This document shows, piece by piece, positions 1 through 12,369 of a DNA stretch of 64,000 nt. A program made the translations under genes and the position numbers. Below the pieces are notes generated by a model. It worked only from the letters and a program-made list of their open reading frames with translations. It did no database searches and had not been told where the DNA came from. Position 1 is the first letter of the stretch. Every line of letters begins with the position of its first letter. Source of the DNA: Aselliscus stoliczkanus (lineage: Eukaryota > Chordata > Mammalia > Chiroptera > Hipposideridae); assembly GCA_033961575.1 (NCBI GenBank), contig CM066735.1, forward strand, positions 34,615,501-34,679,500, given 5' to 3'.

Positions 1-839
1 TTTAAGTGGATATTTTGTTTATGGAGTAGGGAGGTTAGTTGGAATTAGGCTGGAGAAGGTTTTAAAGATTGGGTTTTATTTATTCTGTGGGAGAAAAGCG
101 AGACCTTCATGGTGGATGAGAATCGCTTAAATGTAATTGTTTTAGAAATATGAATCTAGTATTAGTGCACTCTGAGGACAAAGGAATGATGGACCATGCA
201 TGGCAAAGGTAAGAGCAGAAGATAAAAGCAATGGAAAATAGAAGAGAAGGATGCAGGTACTAAATTATTTAATGTTTTCCCCAATACTATCTTAAGTGAG
301 AAGTCGAAACATCAGGTCTTGATCCTCTAATTATTTTCCCTGCAGTCTGTACTTTGGTGCCAGCTGTGTAGATGCCGTGATGTTCTGTGCAGATTCCCCT
401 CCAAGTCTGAAAGACTTTCCCCTCAACTACAGGATGTCCTGCCAAATGCCAGCCACCTTCCACCACCAGTTTTCTCTGGGAATTGCTCTTTACTGTAGAA
501 ATCGACCTTGACTGAGATTCCAAAAACTTGCAGAGGGAAGTTGGTGTGGAATGTAAGCACCCTTCCACGCGCAGCACAATTGGGACTTTTCTGGAGTCAC
601 CTCAGCTCCAGCACTCCTACAAGGATGGCTAGTCGAGAGCACACAGCTGCCTCGCTTCATCTTCTGCCAAATCCTGCTTCCTGTCCGTTCATCAGAGTTG
701 TTGACCCCAAGAGACCTGCCCAGGACACTCCTTGCACACTAGTCCCCATATTGGAGTCAGCTTGCTGGGGAACCCAACCTGTAACAGCTGTGCCAGGAGT
801 GGCCTGAGAAAGCAGATTCTACTATGATAATGGGGAGCT
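1..839. other. No recognised feature
   Basis: AT-rich mammalian-type sequence at the window edge. Short open frames on both strands around 287-807 show no domain, splice context or codon pattern that I recognise. It may belong to the ERV-like fragment that follows, but I cannot show that. Confidence 0.4.
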
Positions 840-2540
840 GTACCCCTCATTGTCTTGCTCTAAATGGGGACCCTGTCACAGGTGGTGGGGGTATTTGTGG
901 ACCACACATAGCCCTTGGCATAAGATAGCAGTGAAATTGTTGAAACTTTCATGGGAGGTAAGTTGGAATGATACATCAGTAGAAGGAGGTTAGTGGGAGC
1001 AATATATCAGACACATTATCAATATGGAGGAAAGACCAATTATAAGGACAATGAAAATGGATGACCTCTGCTACAGGTAATTGATGCTCTGGAGAGAGAG
1101 AAAGACAAACTGAAGGCAGTCAATTAAAAGTTGACTATGGGAGTCAGGAGGCTTCCATGGCAGCATAAACAGAGCAGGAAGAGGACAGAAAAAGCTGGAG
1201 AACAGGCACACGACTTAACAAAAGTATAACATAGCTATACATACAGTTACATTTTCAAACTAGGCAGGATCTTAGAGGGGAAGAATAGGATCCTGAAATA
1301 ATAGAGGCAGGTGGAAGCCAGGTGGGTGTAACGGTCATAATGTGTGGTGAGGTCTCAGGGGTAGCCATGGAGGCCTGACCCACAGAGAGCTCTGGAGATA
1401 ATTAATGTGTGCCTCCAGGGACCAGATAGATTATCAGCCAACAATAGTATTTCTCAATCTATTTAACTAGGAAAGACCAATGATGGATGATCGGAATGTT
1501 GAGTGTGGGTATCACAATAAAAAAATCACAATTCATTGCTTAATTTTTGGACCAGAGTCAATTCTCATACCAGAAACTTATTAACTTCCTCCCAGATTCC
1601 TAGTAGGGAGGACCCACAATATTCAGCAAATATACAAAGTCAGGATCCCTTTTCTTTCTAAAAGTGATGCTATTTACACTTGAAGCCATATTCCAGAGAA
1701 AAAAAAATTGCGTAACATTTTTAGTATTGATTTAATGGTCTGAATTGCCACTGATACCCAACAACCTGAATCATTTTGGGCTTTTTCACAGTGGATCCAC
1801 TGCCAATGGTTCCATGGATCCATCCAGTGGTCTTTTTATCATTCTTAAAATGTATAATTGGAATGGGCACATTCCAATTGGCATAATGTCCCTACCACTG
1901 ATTCCTTGGTTACAGAATAATAGCATTTTTATTAAAATATTACACTGAAGTTTTGAAAGTTACCACCTCCTCTCCCTCTTGCCCCCTCCCCCCGTACATA
2001 TAGCCAAGTTGTATATCAAGAATAGCATCATATTTAGAGGGCAATGGCAGAAATCAAATGCTTTAAAGACTCAAAAGACGCAGAGATGGTAGGTAGTCCT
2101 GCCATATCTTCAATTAATTCACTTTCTAGCCCTGAAAAAAACAGATGGGTCCGGGAGATGACACTGAACTACTGCAAACAATGGAAGCCCCAATTGCAGC
2201 TGCTGTGCCTGATGTGGCCAGAGGGTAGACAGTATTGGGTGTTGTGGTGCCTCAGCCAATTCCTATTTCAGAACAGGAGTTCTTACTCTCCTAGCTCCTA
2301 AGATTGATGCCTGTTAACATCCTCAATTCCTTGCCCTTTTTTGTTAACTTGCCACACTAACACCTCTTCCCTCAGGCACCCAGCCTCCACCCTGTGGTGA
2401 ATGTGGAGGTGGGGGCTAGGGACGGTGTTATAAAAATTGGAGGACTTGGTTTCAATTGTGGAACTCTCCGATGGGCTATTCCAGCTTTTAACTTCTAACT
2501 TCATGACTTTACCTCTGCAAAACTCTGCAAATATAGGAGT
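840..2540 (+). mobile_element. Probable ancient ERVL/MaLR-type internal region, decayed
   Basis: This stretch resembles the internal region of old mammalian ERVL/MaLR retroelements, read on the plus strand. It has a lysine/glutamate-rich segment near 1070-1110, a segment near 1850-1920, and a reverse-transcriptase-like remnant at about 2040-2290. Stop codons and frameshifts occur throughout, and no frame runs beyond about 100 codons. I see no LTR pair, primer-binding site or polypurine tract framing it. The assignment rests on remembered family patterns. Only the 2040-2290 part is reasonably persuasive; the upstream part could be another LTR element or unique sequence. Confidence 0.4.
2044..2301 (+). 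pseudogene. Decayed reverse-transcriptase fragment of an ERVL-like element
   Basis: An 85-codon plus-strand frame whose middle residues resemble the entry to the reverse-transcriptase domain of ERVL-class pol. In that family a conserved tryptophan, arginine and a tyrosine/lysine cluster precede the catalytic part. The similarity then slips between frames, as expected for an old frameshifted copy. No catalytic Asp-Asp motif, integrase or protease is visible, so this is a non-functional fossil of a host-resident element. The alternative is a chance open frame; nucleotide-level recognition across about 200 bases makes that less likely. Confidence 0.45.
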
Positions 2541-2554
2541 CCCTCCTTACCTGC

Positions 2555-3211
2555 CTTTTCACTTTCCACAGTTTCAGTTACCCATGGTCAACTGGCATTA
2601 GAAATATTAAATAGAAAATCCTACAGATAAACAACTCATCAGTTTTAAATTGCTCCCGTTCTGAGCTGCCTGATGAAATCTCGCGAGTCGTGCCCCATCC
2701 AGCTTGGGGTGTGAACCAGCGCAGGCTGTGAATCATTCCTTCCTCCAACGTCTCCACGCTGTTTGTGTCTCCAAGCTGTAGGCGCTCCCTGCCCATTAAC
2801 CACTTAGTTTCCCTCTGGGTTATCAGACCGACTGCCATTTTATTGCCATTCTTGTGTTTAAGTTTCCCTTATTTTACTTAATAATGGCCCCAAAGCAAAA
2901 GAGTACCGATGCTAGCTAGCAACTTGGACATGCCAAAGGAGCAGCCTAAAGTGTGTCTTCAAGTGAAGGGGTGAGTACAATACAATAAGATATTTTAAGA
3001 GACCACATTCACATACATTTCATTACAGTATATTGCTTTAATTGTTCTTTTTTATTATGATTTATTGTTAATTTCCTATTGTGCTTTATTTATAAATTAA
3101 ACTTTATGATAGGTAGGTATATATAGAAAAAAAAAACAGTATATATAGGGTTGCAAGCATTCACTAGTGGTCTTAGAAGTACCCTCTGGGTATGATGGAG
3201 GAACCACTATA
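2555..3211 (+). mobile_element. Tigger-type (pogo) DNA transposon, internally deleted
   Basis: The left part (2560-2880) follows the 5' untranslated region of pan-mammalian Tigger elements closely. At 2884 it reaches the transposase start, reading MAPKQKSTDAS before a stop at 2917. The middle of the transposase gene is missing. The right part (3150-3211) matches the Tigger terminal inverted repeat, ending at a TA dinucleotide next to ACCACTAT. The extreme left terminus is not visible. Tigger elements are Tc1/mariner-superfamily cut-and-paste transposons, long extinct in placental mammals. This copy is non-autonomous and decayed. Confidence 0.75.
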
Positions 3212-3861
3212 TTGCTTTCTTCCCTTCCCTTCCCATCCTAAGAGTTGATCCTGAGAGTATGTGATAAATAATAATACACTTCTTGAGTGCTACCCTACAT
3301 TTCAGAGTTTTGTTCTTGGAAAATCCACAACTGTATGTTATTTCTCCACTACTCTGGTTGCCTTTATTACAGTTTGCATACAATTTAACAGCATCCAATT
3401 CATTTTCCTCTCCCATTCCCATTTGGTTTTTAGAATAGACCAAACATCAAATAAGCTCCCACTTCTCCATGGTACATTCCTTCAAAGATCGCTTTAGCAT
3501 GGTCTCCTAGAAAGCTGGTAAAGGAAAGTATGCTTTTACACACATAACTGTGACATCAGGTGATAATTTACCTAATAGTAGGCCTTCCACTTTTAGAAAC
3601 TTGGCAATTGCTTGGATAGTAACTTTTCATTTAAGTTTTATCACAAGTTGTTACTAGTGGCTGATGAAATAAAAATGTAGATCACTTTCTCACCATTTTC
3701 TTTCTTTTATAATATTCATCATGTGATTGCCCTCTTTGTTGATTCAGCATCAGGTCGTCCTACCCCAACAAAATTTCACAGGCTTGAATGTCTTCATATT
3801 GTGCTATATGTATTTCTTCTGCAGAGCAGCTATGTTTGAAAAAAAAGGGTAATAAAAAGTA

Positions 3862-3943
3862 TTGGGTTGTTGGCAAAAGTCATGACGTATTTTTTCTATG
3901 TTTTTCGTTGCAAAAATGCATCATGACTTTCCTGACAACTCAA
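3862..3943. mobile_element. 82-bp mariner-type MITE
   Basis: A near-palindromic 82-bp element flanked by TA on both sides (3860-3861 and 3944-3945). The left arm begins TTGGGTTGTTGGCAAAAGTC and the reverse complement of the right end begins TTGAGTTGTCAGGAAAGTCA. The arms stay similar for about 33 bases around a short centre. Size, TA target duplication and terminal-repeat length are like MADE1, a human mariner MITE, but the arm sequence differs. It carries no coding capacity. A transcript would fold into a long imperfect hairpin. Confidence 0.75.
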
Positions 3944-3945
3944 TA

Positions 3946-5209
3946 TAATATTTAGCATGTGTTATGTATGAACTCACTGTAATTGATGGACTATTGAAAG
4001 AGAAAAATCAGAACAATAGTTTCTTCCCATTAAAAGCAATAATAAAAATTAGAGAGGAATGAGTTCTTTTACCATTTTTTTATCATACTCTCATAGCTAT
4101 AAAATTATGCTTTCTCATGGATATTAGCATGCTAGATTTAAAAATTACTTCATTGCATTACTTTAAAAGCTCATTTTCTCAAAATCAGAATTTTAAAAAT
4201 GTACTATTATGAAAGAGTGTTAAGACACCTTTGGCTTAGTTTTCTCAATTCATTTTAAGACATCTTTCCACATTTCCATTTGAACTTCTTATTTTCAGTA
4301 CACTTAGAAACAAGTTGAAGCTAATGTCCTCATCTCACAAAACAGAGTCCAGACAAAAATATCTATGGCCAATAGAATGAGAAATAGAAAATTGAATAGA
4401 TTTTTAAAATTTTCAGTAGTACACTGTCAAGCACTGAGTATTGCAATATTGTCAAATTTGAAGGAGAAGCGGGAGGAAAAGTGGGAGCATCCTTATAAGT
4501 GAAAAAAAAACACCTCATTTTTTAATTAGGATGCTAATATATAAAGTTGAGTTTATGAATCAAGAAATAGGGGGAGAAGCTCAGAATATTGCAGATTATC
4601 ACTAGAAAAATTTAAAGAGAAATGGATAAAAGTGATTGCACATGGGGTGCAGGATGGGAGTGAAGATGTATGGGAAAGGTGACTCTTCCTTTTTAGTACT
4701 ATTTAGTTCTTTAAAATATTTGCTTATATTACTTTGACTAAAAAAACCCCACAAATTCGATTTTATATGCAAAGCTTTTAAAATTGATATCTATAGAGCA
4801 GAGACAGTTTAGTTATCAATATTTCTGTTTAGAACAATTCGTAGAGATATGGAAAAAAACCTATAGATGGTCCATATGTTTGTGTTTTCTTAACCTGTTT
4901 TTTGTGCCAATAATCCCTGTTGTCTTACACTTTAGCTGTCTTTTGTAAATTGAATATAAGATGTAGATAATTTTCTCCCCCAGTGTATTAATTTTAGATT
5001 TAGTCCAATTCATGGGGGCATTGTAGCAACTCTTAATGGTGGCCTGCTGTCTAGTTTACTGTCTTTTATTTTACAGTCTTCCAAATGGGGAGCTGAGAAC
5101 TTGAATTTACAACTCAGAAAATAAACCCTGAGTTCTGATTATAGATTTCACACTGGAAAGATTACTTTATTCTCTGGTCACCTGAAGATATGCTCCTTTC
5201 TAAAATGTA
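3946..5209. other. No recognised feature
   Basis: AT-rich sequence with short A- and T-runs. I see no repeat family, exon or RNA gene in it. Confidence 0.5.
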
Positions 5210-5830
5210 CTATTCATGTAGTCACTATTTATCCAATGACTGTTATATTCACAGTGCTCTACGATACACACCTTTTGAGATTCTGAGTAAATAAAATAGT
5301 TCTTCCCCCAAACAGGTGAGCTACCCACCAGGATAGATATATATGGTGGCTAAAACAACAAAATTATCGATAATATCATTAAAATAATTGAGCAATGTGG
5401 TCAGAGGGGCTTCGAAGAAGCAGAGTGTTCACAGAAAGACAGGATGTGCCCCTGGTTGAGAGGATGGGGGTGCTCTTGATGAGATGAGCAGTGAAGCTGG
5501 AGGAAAGTCCTGGAGACCGGACCATTTAGGATGGGATCCTGCATACCACCATAGTGGGGAGATTTGGTGGGAAGTACGCAGAAGGCAGAGTTTACAACCG
5601 CTTGTACATTGAAAGGTGCTATAGCGTAGGTTAAAGCCTTATGGGGATTTTATGTGTTAGGATAAAGAATATAAATTTTGTCCTGTGGGAAATAGGAAAT
5701 TAAAAGTTTCAAAGCAGAGGAGTCATATATTAAAATGAAAGTTTTTGGAAACCTGGCAGTGTTATAAAAATAGACGAATTGGAGCTCAAAAATCAGGTAG
5801 AAAGATGAGACAACTGGGTGAATTTATCTA
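5210..5830 (-). mobile_element. L2 LINE remnant, antisense
   Basis: On the plus strand this reads like the reverse complement of an L2 LINE. It has a tail-like part near 5210-5300, a gaagaag/ggaggaaag-type block at 5410-5560, and a block at 5710-5740 like the familiar L2 antisense phrase around an 'agcagaggagt' core. Divergence is high, as normal for this ancient family. No coding capacity remains. Confidence 0.5.
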
Positions 5831-8234
5831 GGTCTCTATTTCACAAATTTTATAACTACTTTTTCATATCCCTTAGGTAGTTATTTTGTCCTTATGGGTC
5901 TTCAAATATTCTATTTAAATAAATATATGGGTATCAAACCAATTTCTTATTTTTTCTTTTATACATAATAATATCATATTGCTATGCTTAAAAACAGCTA
6001 TCTGCATTTCTTAACATTCTTTTTTCACCCATATTTCATTTAAATAAACATATGGGTCCATATTATTTTCTATGAATTTAGTTTTAGTATCTTTTACATA
6101 GACAAGGAATGATTTTATAGGTAGCAAACTGTAATATCAATAACATTTTATTAATAAGTGACATTGGAAAATACTCTTACATCTTCTACATCTTCTATTT
6201 GAAAATATTATTATTCATGGAAATTCAATTATTTGCAATTTAAAGTACCTAAAAATTTTAAAATTAATACTATTACAATTCCCTAACACTTTGAGAGAAT
6301 GTAACCAGCCAGCAATTCACAGAGGAATATGTGGTAAATACTTATTATTGTAATACTTTTTCATTACAATGTGTAACTTTAACAATAATTTTTGGATAAG
6401 TGTTGTTAAGCTACATAAAACCACCCTTTAATGATTTTGGTTTACATCATCATTACTAGCTAAAGTAAATATCTTAAGTATACAGATAATATATATAATT
6501 CAGCCTGTGATTTGTCAATTTACCCCAGTATGGAACGTAAGAAAAATCATTGCAGGTGAAGAACAGAGTACTGGAGTTTAGTTCCAAAGTTCATATTATG
6601 TAGTTTTTAGGTACATAATTTAAGACATTATCTTCTGAGCTTTAGCTGGTTTCTTTTTTCTTTTCTTCCTTCACTGTAAAATGGGGTGATTGGCCTAAAT
6701 GGTCTGTAACATCTGATTTGATTTAAAAAGAGCTTTCAGTGACATGTTACAATTTTATGGAACCAAAGGTCCACATTTATAACACTATTATTTTGTCTTC
6801 ATTTTGCACTTTTATAGATTTTTCACTAAGCTCTCATTTGTTGTATTGACATAGCAATCTAGAAGTGAAGGGAGTGACTTTAGGAGTGGGCATGGTTACA
6901 TCAGCATGACTCAGCGTAATGAAATACTCCTCTCCTGTAAAATTGACCCAAGTCAATTTTATTCTTTCTCCCTATGATCAGATGTGCCCTCCCAACATTT
7001 AACACACACTGTTTTTATCATCTATTTTACCTTGAAGACAGAATCCTTGTTGATGGGTTTGCATTTTCCATTCCTTTTAGACAACAGAAATGTAGTGACT
7101 GATTTTCAGAAAATAATGCAAGCTACTTCTGTTTCCTAGTTCAATTGGGTACAAGCTTTCATATCAATCAAACTATGGGAAGATTTTCTCTTCTTTTATT
7201 TATACTTCAGTGTCGATTCTGAGTCAGATTTTCATATTTAGACTATAGGAAAGAGGAATTTAAACATTTTCTTGTGAAAGTGGCAAAGCTTTCAGCAACT
7301 GATCAATCACTTTGGCTTTGCGATGTGTAGAATTGACTTCCCTGATAAGTTCTTAGTTAAATGAAATAAAGGTCCTTTTAGAGTCTGTTCAGTGCAAGCC
7401 CTAGGATTCTATCTGTCTATGCCAAAAAAGGCAAAATGGGGAAGGCAATTTGTTTTCTTTTTTTTATAATTTGAAGAAAAAATGCAAAATATCTGTGTAT
7501 GCTCAGTATACTACTATTAGCGACGAAAAGGGCCAAATTAGTGGATGGGACCTTATTCCAAATAAAATGTGTTTTCTTAGCAAAATAAATGATGCCTTGT
7601 TGTGTAAGCGGAGTAAAAAAGAAGTACATGGATCACTATGTGTGTCAGTTCCAAGAGCACACCCAAAGAGAGGAATTATGCAATGAATTATTTGGGGATC
7701 TAAAAGTTCTGTAATACAACTCTGAGGGTAAAATCTAGGGAGCTGTAGGTTGCTTTGGATAAAGTATACCAATATGGGAGGTCATTGTTCATTAAGAATA
7801 TGCATACTGTACTCTAAGAATAGAATAGCAATAAAGTTGATCAATAGTAAATAATGCAATCATGAAACCCTTCAGAAACAGGGGTTAGCAATATGACAAG
7901 TCACCACCATCCCCTTTACATCTTCTCTTAATGGTACCTTGGAGACACAGCAGCAACGTAAAAAAAAGAGCACCTCATGTCTGCTTGCCTATTTCTCTAA
8001 TATAGCCCTTGGCATGTTGCATAACTATTTCTTTAATCTGCCTTTTTCCTCTGCTTCATGTTTATCCTTTACGCTTGGGACTTAGTAAGTACCAAGAGAT
8101 ATTTGTGAATAAATAATAAGTGGATGACTAAGGAAAATAAGCATGTGCCACGTTGTTGATAAAACTTATTTTTTCTCAGTCTTCTATGTGCTACGGAAGA
8201 TCTGGATTTCTTACCCATAAAAAGAATAACTCCA
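5831..8234. other. Mostly unrecognised sequence, possible MIR at 6550-6730
   Basis: AT-rich sequence. Around 6550-6730 there is a MIR-like succession (a 'tcactgtaaaatggggtga'-type 3' core preceded by a pyrimidine-rich stretch), but it is very decayed. The open frames at 7417-7772 overlap each other on both strands and have no recognisable content. Confidence 0.35.
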
Positions 8235-8369
8235 GGGCCAGCTGAGCAGCTCAGTTGGTTAAGAGCTCGCTCAAGAGTGCGAATTCTGAGCAACAGCAGT
8301 TCGATGCCCTGCCCTAGTTGAGCTGCCAACAGGTGGCAGGATGGCTCAGCTAAAAATAATAATAATAAT
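8235..8369 (+). mobile_element. tRNA-derived SINE, form C, plus strand
   Basis: Starts with a GGGCCAGCTGAGCAGCTCAG head, an A-box-like pol III promoter derived from a tRNA. It continues through a B-box-like GTTCGATGCC block at about 8300 and a GCTGCCAACAGGTGGCAGGA body, and ends in an (AAT)n tail. The flanking AATAACTC occurs at 8225-8232 and 8370-8377, a plausible target-site duplication. The same form recurs at 46146 and, inverted, at 54319. Confidence 0.85.
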
Positions 8370-8707
8370 AATAACTCTATGAGAATTTAACTTAGAGACT
8401 GAGTGTAGGGGAACTAGGTTATTGCCTAGGAGGCATTTAGACACTGAGGAACTTTGTGTCAGAGTGTTCAAAGCATAAATCGGTCAGAACCCCCGCACCT
8501 CCATCTTTATATCTACATGTTATTTTCAGATGATTTACAGAGAAGTATCTTTTCTGATCTCCCTCCCTGGATTAGGGAGAAAGTTGAGGAGAGAAGTCAG
8601 CATTTAGATGACCTTTAGCAGTGTGTGCGTCTTGGGGACAAGTATATACAGCATCTTATGAATTGCTAGGCCAGAACCAAGTCAACATTCCCAAAATCAT
8701 TCCTGAT

Positions 8708-8775
8708 CCAAATGAGGCAATATTAAAAAACAACAAAACAAAACAAAACAAAACAAAAAAAGAACACAAAAGAAA
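8708..8775. repeat. A-rich (AAAAC)n simple repeat
   Basis: Several AAAAC units followed by an A-rich purine tract. It may be the decayed tail of an old retroposon, but no body is recognisable upstream. Confidence 0.8.
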
Positions 8776-9161
8776 AACAACGAATATGAAGCCATAGAGG
8801 CTAGGAACTAAAGAAGAGCATGATAGCAAAAACATAGAAGGAAGGCAAATCTAGAGAAATTCCCAAAAAAGTTCCCAGTAGAGTTTTTTCACATGCTGCC
8901 TTTGGTACCTGTACTTATCCTGAGAGTAGATAAAAGGTCACTGTTGAATGCACAGTCCTGGGCTTGGCACCATTTTTTTTTTAATTTCACATGTGTTTAT
9001 TGTAATGTATTTATAAGATTAAAAAAATGTATAGATAATCTGGAATACAGATTGCCGTGCTTCATTCCAGACCTACTAAATCAAAAGTCTCTTGGGAGTG
9101 AGGCTCAGATGCTTTTTTGTTTTCATTAGTGCTGCATGGGAGACCTATTTTCCCCAAAGTT

Positions 9162-9218
9162 ATTGAAATCATTTATCTCACCATTATCAATCATTGAAAT
9201 CATTTATCTCACCATTAT
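9162..9218. repeat. Local 31-bp tandem duplication
   Basis: A 26-base unit beginning ATTGAAATCATTTATCTCAC occurs at 9162-9187 and again at 9193-9218. It looks like a simple recent slippage or end-joining duplication. Confidence 0.85.
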
Positions 9219-12200
9219 ACTCTTAGGATTATCCTTTTCGTTTTAACCTTCAAAGTTAAGTATGAAATATAAATCAACACTTTTCAGAGTTGAACCAATA
9301 AGCAATAAGTGGCCTCTAAGGGGCCTCAGCTTTGAATTTTAATCTTGTGAATAAACAATCAGTGGGTTTGACCTTTATAGGCCATAAACAGAGGTCCGTG
9401 AAAAATATAATGCTCTTCAGTTTTCTAAATTTAATTTAACTTCTCATTTGAGCTCTCGTTCTCTCTGACGGCAGCATCCAGAAAAACAATATCATTTCAG
9501 GTTTAAACATATTTGGTTTTCAATGTGTCTTTTGGAGGACCACCTGAGTCCTGGAAACAGAGGCCTTATGTGGCATTTCAGCGTTGAGTGAAGCAACTGG
9601 TCTTGTTCAGTTGTATTCATTCCGACCTCCCCTGAAATGGAAAATACCCTCAGTGTCTCAGCCATAGTCACTCTGTACACTGTCAATATGTAAGGCGTTC
9701 TTGCTCCCAGCTGTATCCAGTTGTGTGACCCATCCCAGTTTCCACTTGTGAAGTGCACTTCTCATGGTGACAGGGAGATACCTTATTGGTCCTACTTGTA
9801 TTTAATTGCTTACTAAATGTTGGACACTCTTCAGGTGCACAGAAATATCCAGTCGGCCATGCTAAGGTAGTGAGTTCCTGTGGAGCTTCTCATTACCAGC
9901 ATTCCAGACAAAAAAATTGCGTATAGATCTCCTTCACTTTAGGAAACACAAGATTCTAATAAGAAGTACTTATCTCTACTTCTTTGGAAAGAACTAAAGA
10001 TTGTCACACAGACTTACTTTAAATTAATTTGCTTTTTAAGGGAAGTAAATCTCACCAGTTGAAAAGCATTATATCCTTTGTATATGATGAGTACAGAGAA
10101 ATGACATTAATTTGAGTGAAATTTAATAACATGGTTTCATGAAGCATCTGGTCCTATTATTGATTCTGTCTAATTATTTAAGGTGCTGGCAGTATGATAT
10201 GATTACTAAAAGGATGGTTCCAGTATCAGAACGTGTAGGTATGGGTTTCAGGTATGATGGGAAACGATTTATTTAACATCCCTGTGCCAGTTTCCTCTGC
10301 TCTCCAATTGGTCATTAGAGTGTCAAACACAAAAGGCTTTTTTGAAGGTTTAGTGAGATGATATACAGAATATAACTGGCATGTAGAAACATTCAGTAAA
10401 TAATAGGCCTTGCTATTTTTGATGTTGGTGTTGTTAAAAAGCTCTTTCTTATAGAAATTTGAAAATAACGTCCATGTGTTTTTCAAACTTTGCTCTTTTC
10501 TTGTCTTTTGTAAGAGCCTATGTAACAGGATTAAAGGGACATACCAAAGAATTATCTCTCCCCTCCTTGATCCTCTAGTAGTATCTTTTTTTTAAGTAGT
10601 ATCTTTAATTTAACCCTGTGCATTTTTTTCTACCATATGATATTGTCTCCCTTTAAAAGCAAATACACCTCAGAGACTTAACATATTAAATGATCTTAAA
10701 TCCTTAACTATCTCAGTGTTAATTCATCTAATGACTCTCCACCAACAATTGGCCCCATGACAAGAACAAGAAGAGAAAAAGGATAGATATATATATAATT
10801 TGGGTCATTAGTCTTGAAGGGTCACCCTTCTTTTCAATAGATTGAGTTCACCAGTATTTAGTGTTTAGCCTATGTCCCAGGTTTCTGACCTATTGCACTG
10901 TTGATCTTGGCAGCATTTGAGATGGAAGGGAGTTGGGCTGCACTGTGGGTATTAATGTTGTTAATTCTTTTGCAACTCTGACAGGACTCTCAAATCCAAT
11001 CAATGTAAATATGCATGATTACAATGACAGCCCTTCCTCCATTATTTTCAGAGCAAAACTGAGGGAATTTGTTGGAGATTAGAATTGTCAGTCCAAACAG
11101 TTTGGTTTTGCATTTGGAGGTCTTTGAGATTTTATTCTGTTTCTTCAACCCAGTCTTATCCTCTTCCTATTCTCCTAATATCTTCACCGAGAGCTCCCCT
11201 CCTCTGTGGGGAATGATATGGAATGCACTGCGGTGCTCTGATCATCTTTGAAAAACTCCATTCTTTCTAGAATTCCATTCTTTAAATGTTTCTTGTGTCT
11301 CCTGTTTTTCACTAGATCCATAGAATAGTATGATTTTAAATTTGTCCAGGTTTCTCTTATTGTTGTCTTTTTACATCCTGACTGAAAGCAGTATTTCTTT
11401 CACATATGGAAAGGAAGCTGGATCAGAGAAGCGGTTTTCTGGCTTTACTTTTAGTCCATTTCATGTTGATGGGGAAAAAATTATAAATCAGAATTGAAAC
11501 CTCCTGGAAAGAATATTAAGGCTCATTCTTGCATTCCCTCATTTAAACAAAGTTGCAAAAGTGACTTGCAAACCCACTGTTATTTTCTGAATCATGAAAG
11601 GAATCATTAGGAACTAAAAATGATCTCATGTTTTCTGAGGTAAGCCTGTGAGTCTTCGTCAATGTTTTCTAATTGAAATGGCAGTTAGGTAAACGTGTTC
11701 ACGTTGTGATTTAGCAAAACAAAGTTTGCTAAATTAACCCTCATGATTACTTGGTTATTTATAGTACAAATTTCCCTGAGACAGTTTCTTCTAACCAAAT
11801 GTTTGAGTCCTTTCTGGGAGAAAACTCTTGAGTATATTGGTCCTGACTTTCAGGGAAGCTTGTTAATGTTTGAGTCATCTAAATGACTCTAATCAGACAA
11901 TCTAGAGGTGATTTGAGAGGCTGTCAGGCACTGTAATCAGAAGCCCTCACTCCCAAGACTAACTTTATTTGTAATTAACACCAAGTTTTTTAATTAGCAC
12001 AGCAAATTTTAAAATTATTTTCATGACAAAATGAAAGGTGCTCCACATATGTAGACTGGCTAAAATTAAACAGCCACTCCCACCTTTTCATGAAGAGGGA
12101 ATATGAATTTAGAGAGTCAAGTAGCCTATATCTTTTTGAATAGCCCAGTAAAAGTGTGGATTCCATGTGGTGTAGTCATATGGAGGTTTCTGTCACTTGG

Positions 12201-12369
12201 TTCCATTGAGAAGGTCAGCTGAATTTTGTAACTAGTATATTATTTCATCTGCCTGGGTATGCTCACTGTTGATGGGTTGATTAAATAATAATCTTAAGTA
12301 TTGATGCCAAGTAATATTTGCACCTAATGTCCCTCCTCCCACACCCATGGATTGCATAGTGGTAAGGAA
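9219..12369. other. Mostly unrecognised sequence, MIR-like part at 10195-10400
   Basis: The only repeat I can suggest is a plus-strand MIR remnant at about 10195-10400: a 'catccctgtgccagtttcctc' core, then 'gtgagatgat', then an 'attcagtaaataat' end. The rest (9219-10190, 10410-12369) is unique-looking AT-rich sequence with no supported gene. Confidence 0.4.
11872..11889. promoter_or_regulatory. Palindromic pair of AP-1-like sites
   Basis: GAGTCAT, a 4-base spacer, then ATGACTC, making two AP-1-type TGAGTCA half-elements facing each other. AP-1 (bZIP) dimers bind this type of heptad. Nothing else shows that the site is used; a short palindrome like this can occur by chance in 64 kb. Confidence 0.2.

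Noticed and set aside
9492..9758. Possible exon or processed pseudogene (88-codon minus-strand frame)
   Set aside because: No known protein similarity, no splice-site logic and no poly-A tail or target duplication.
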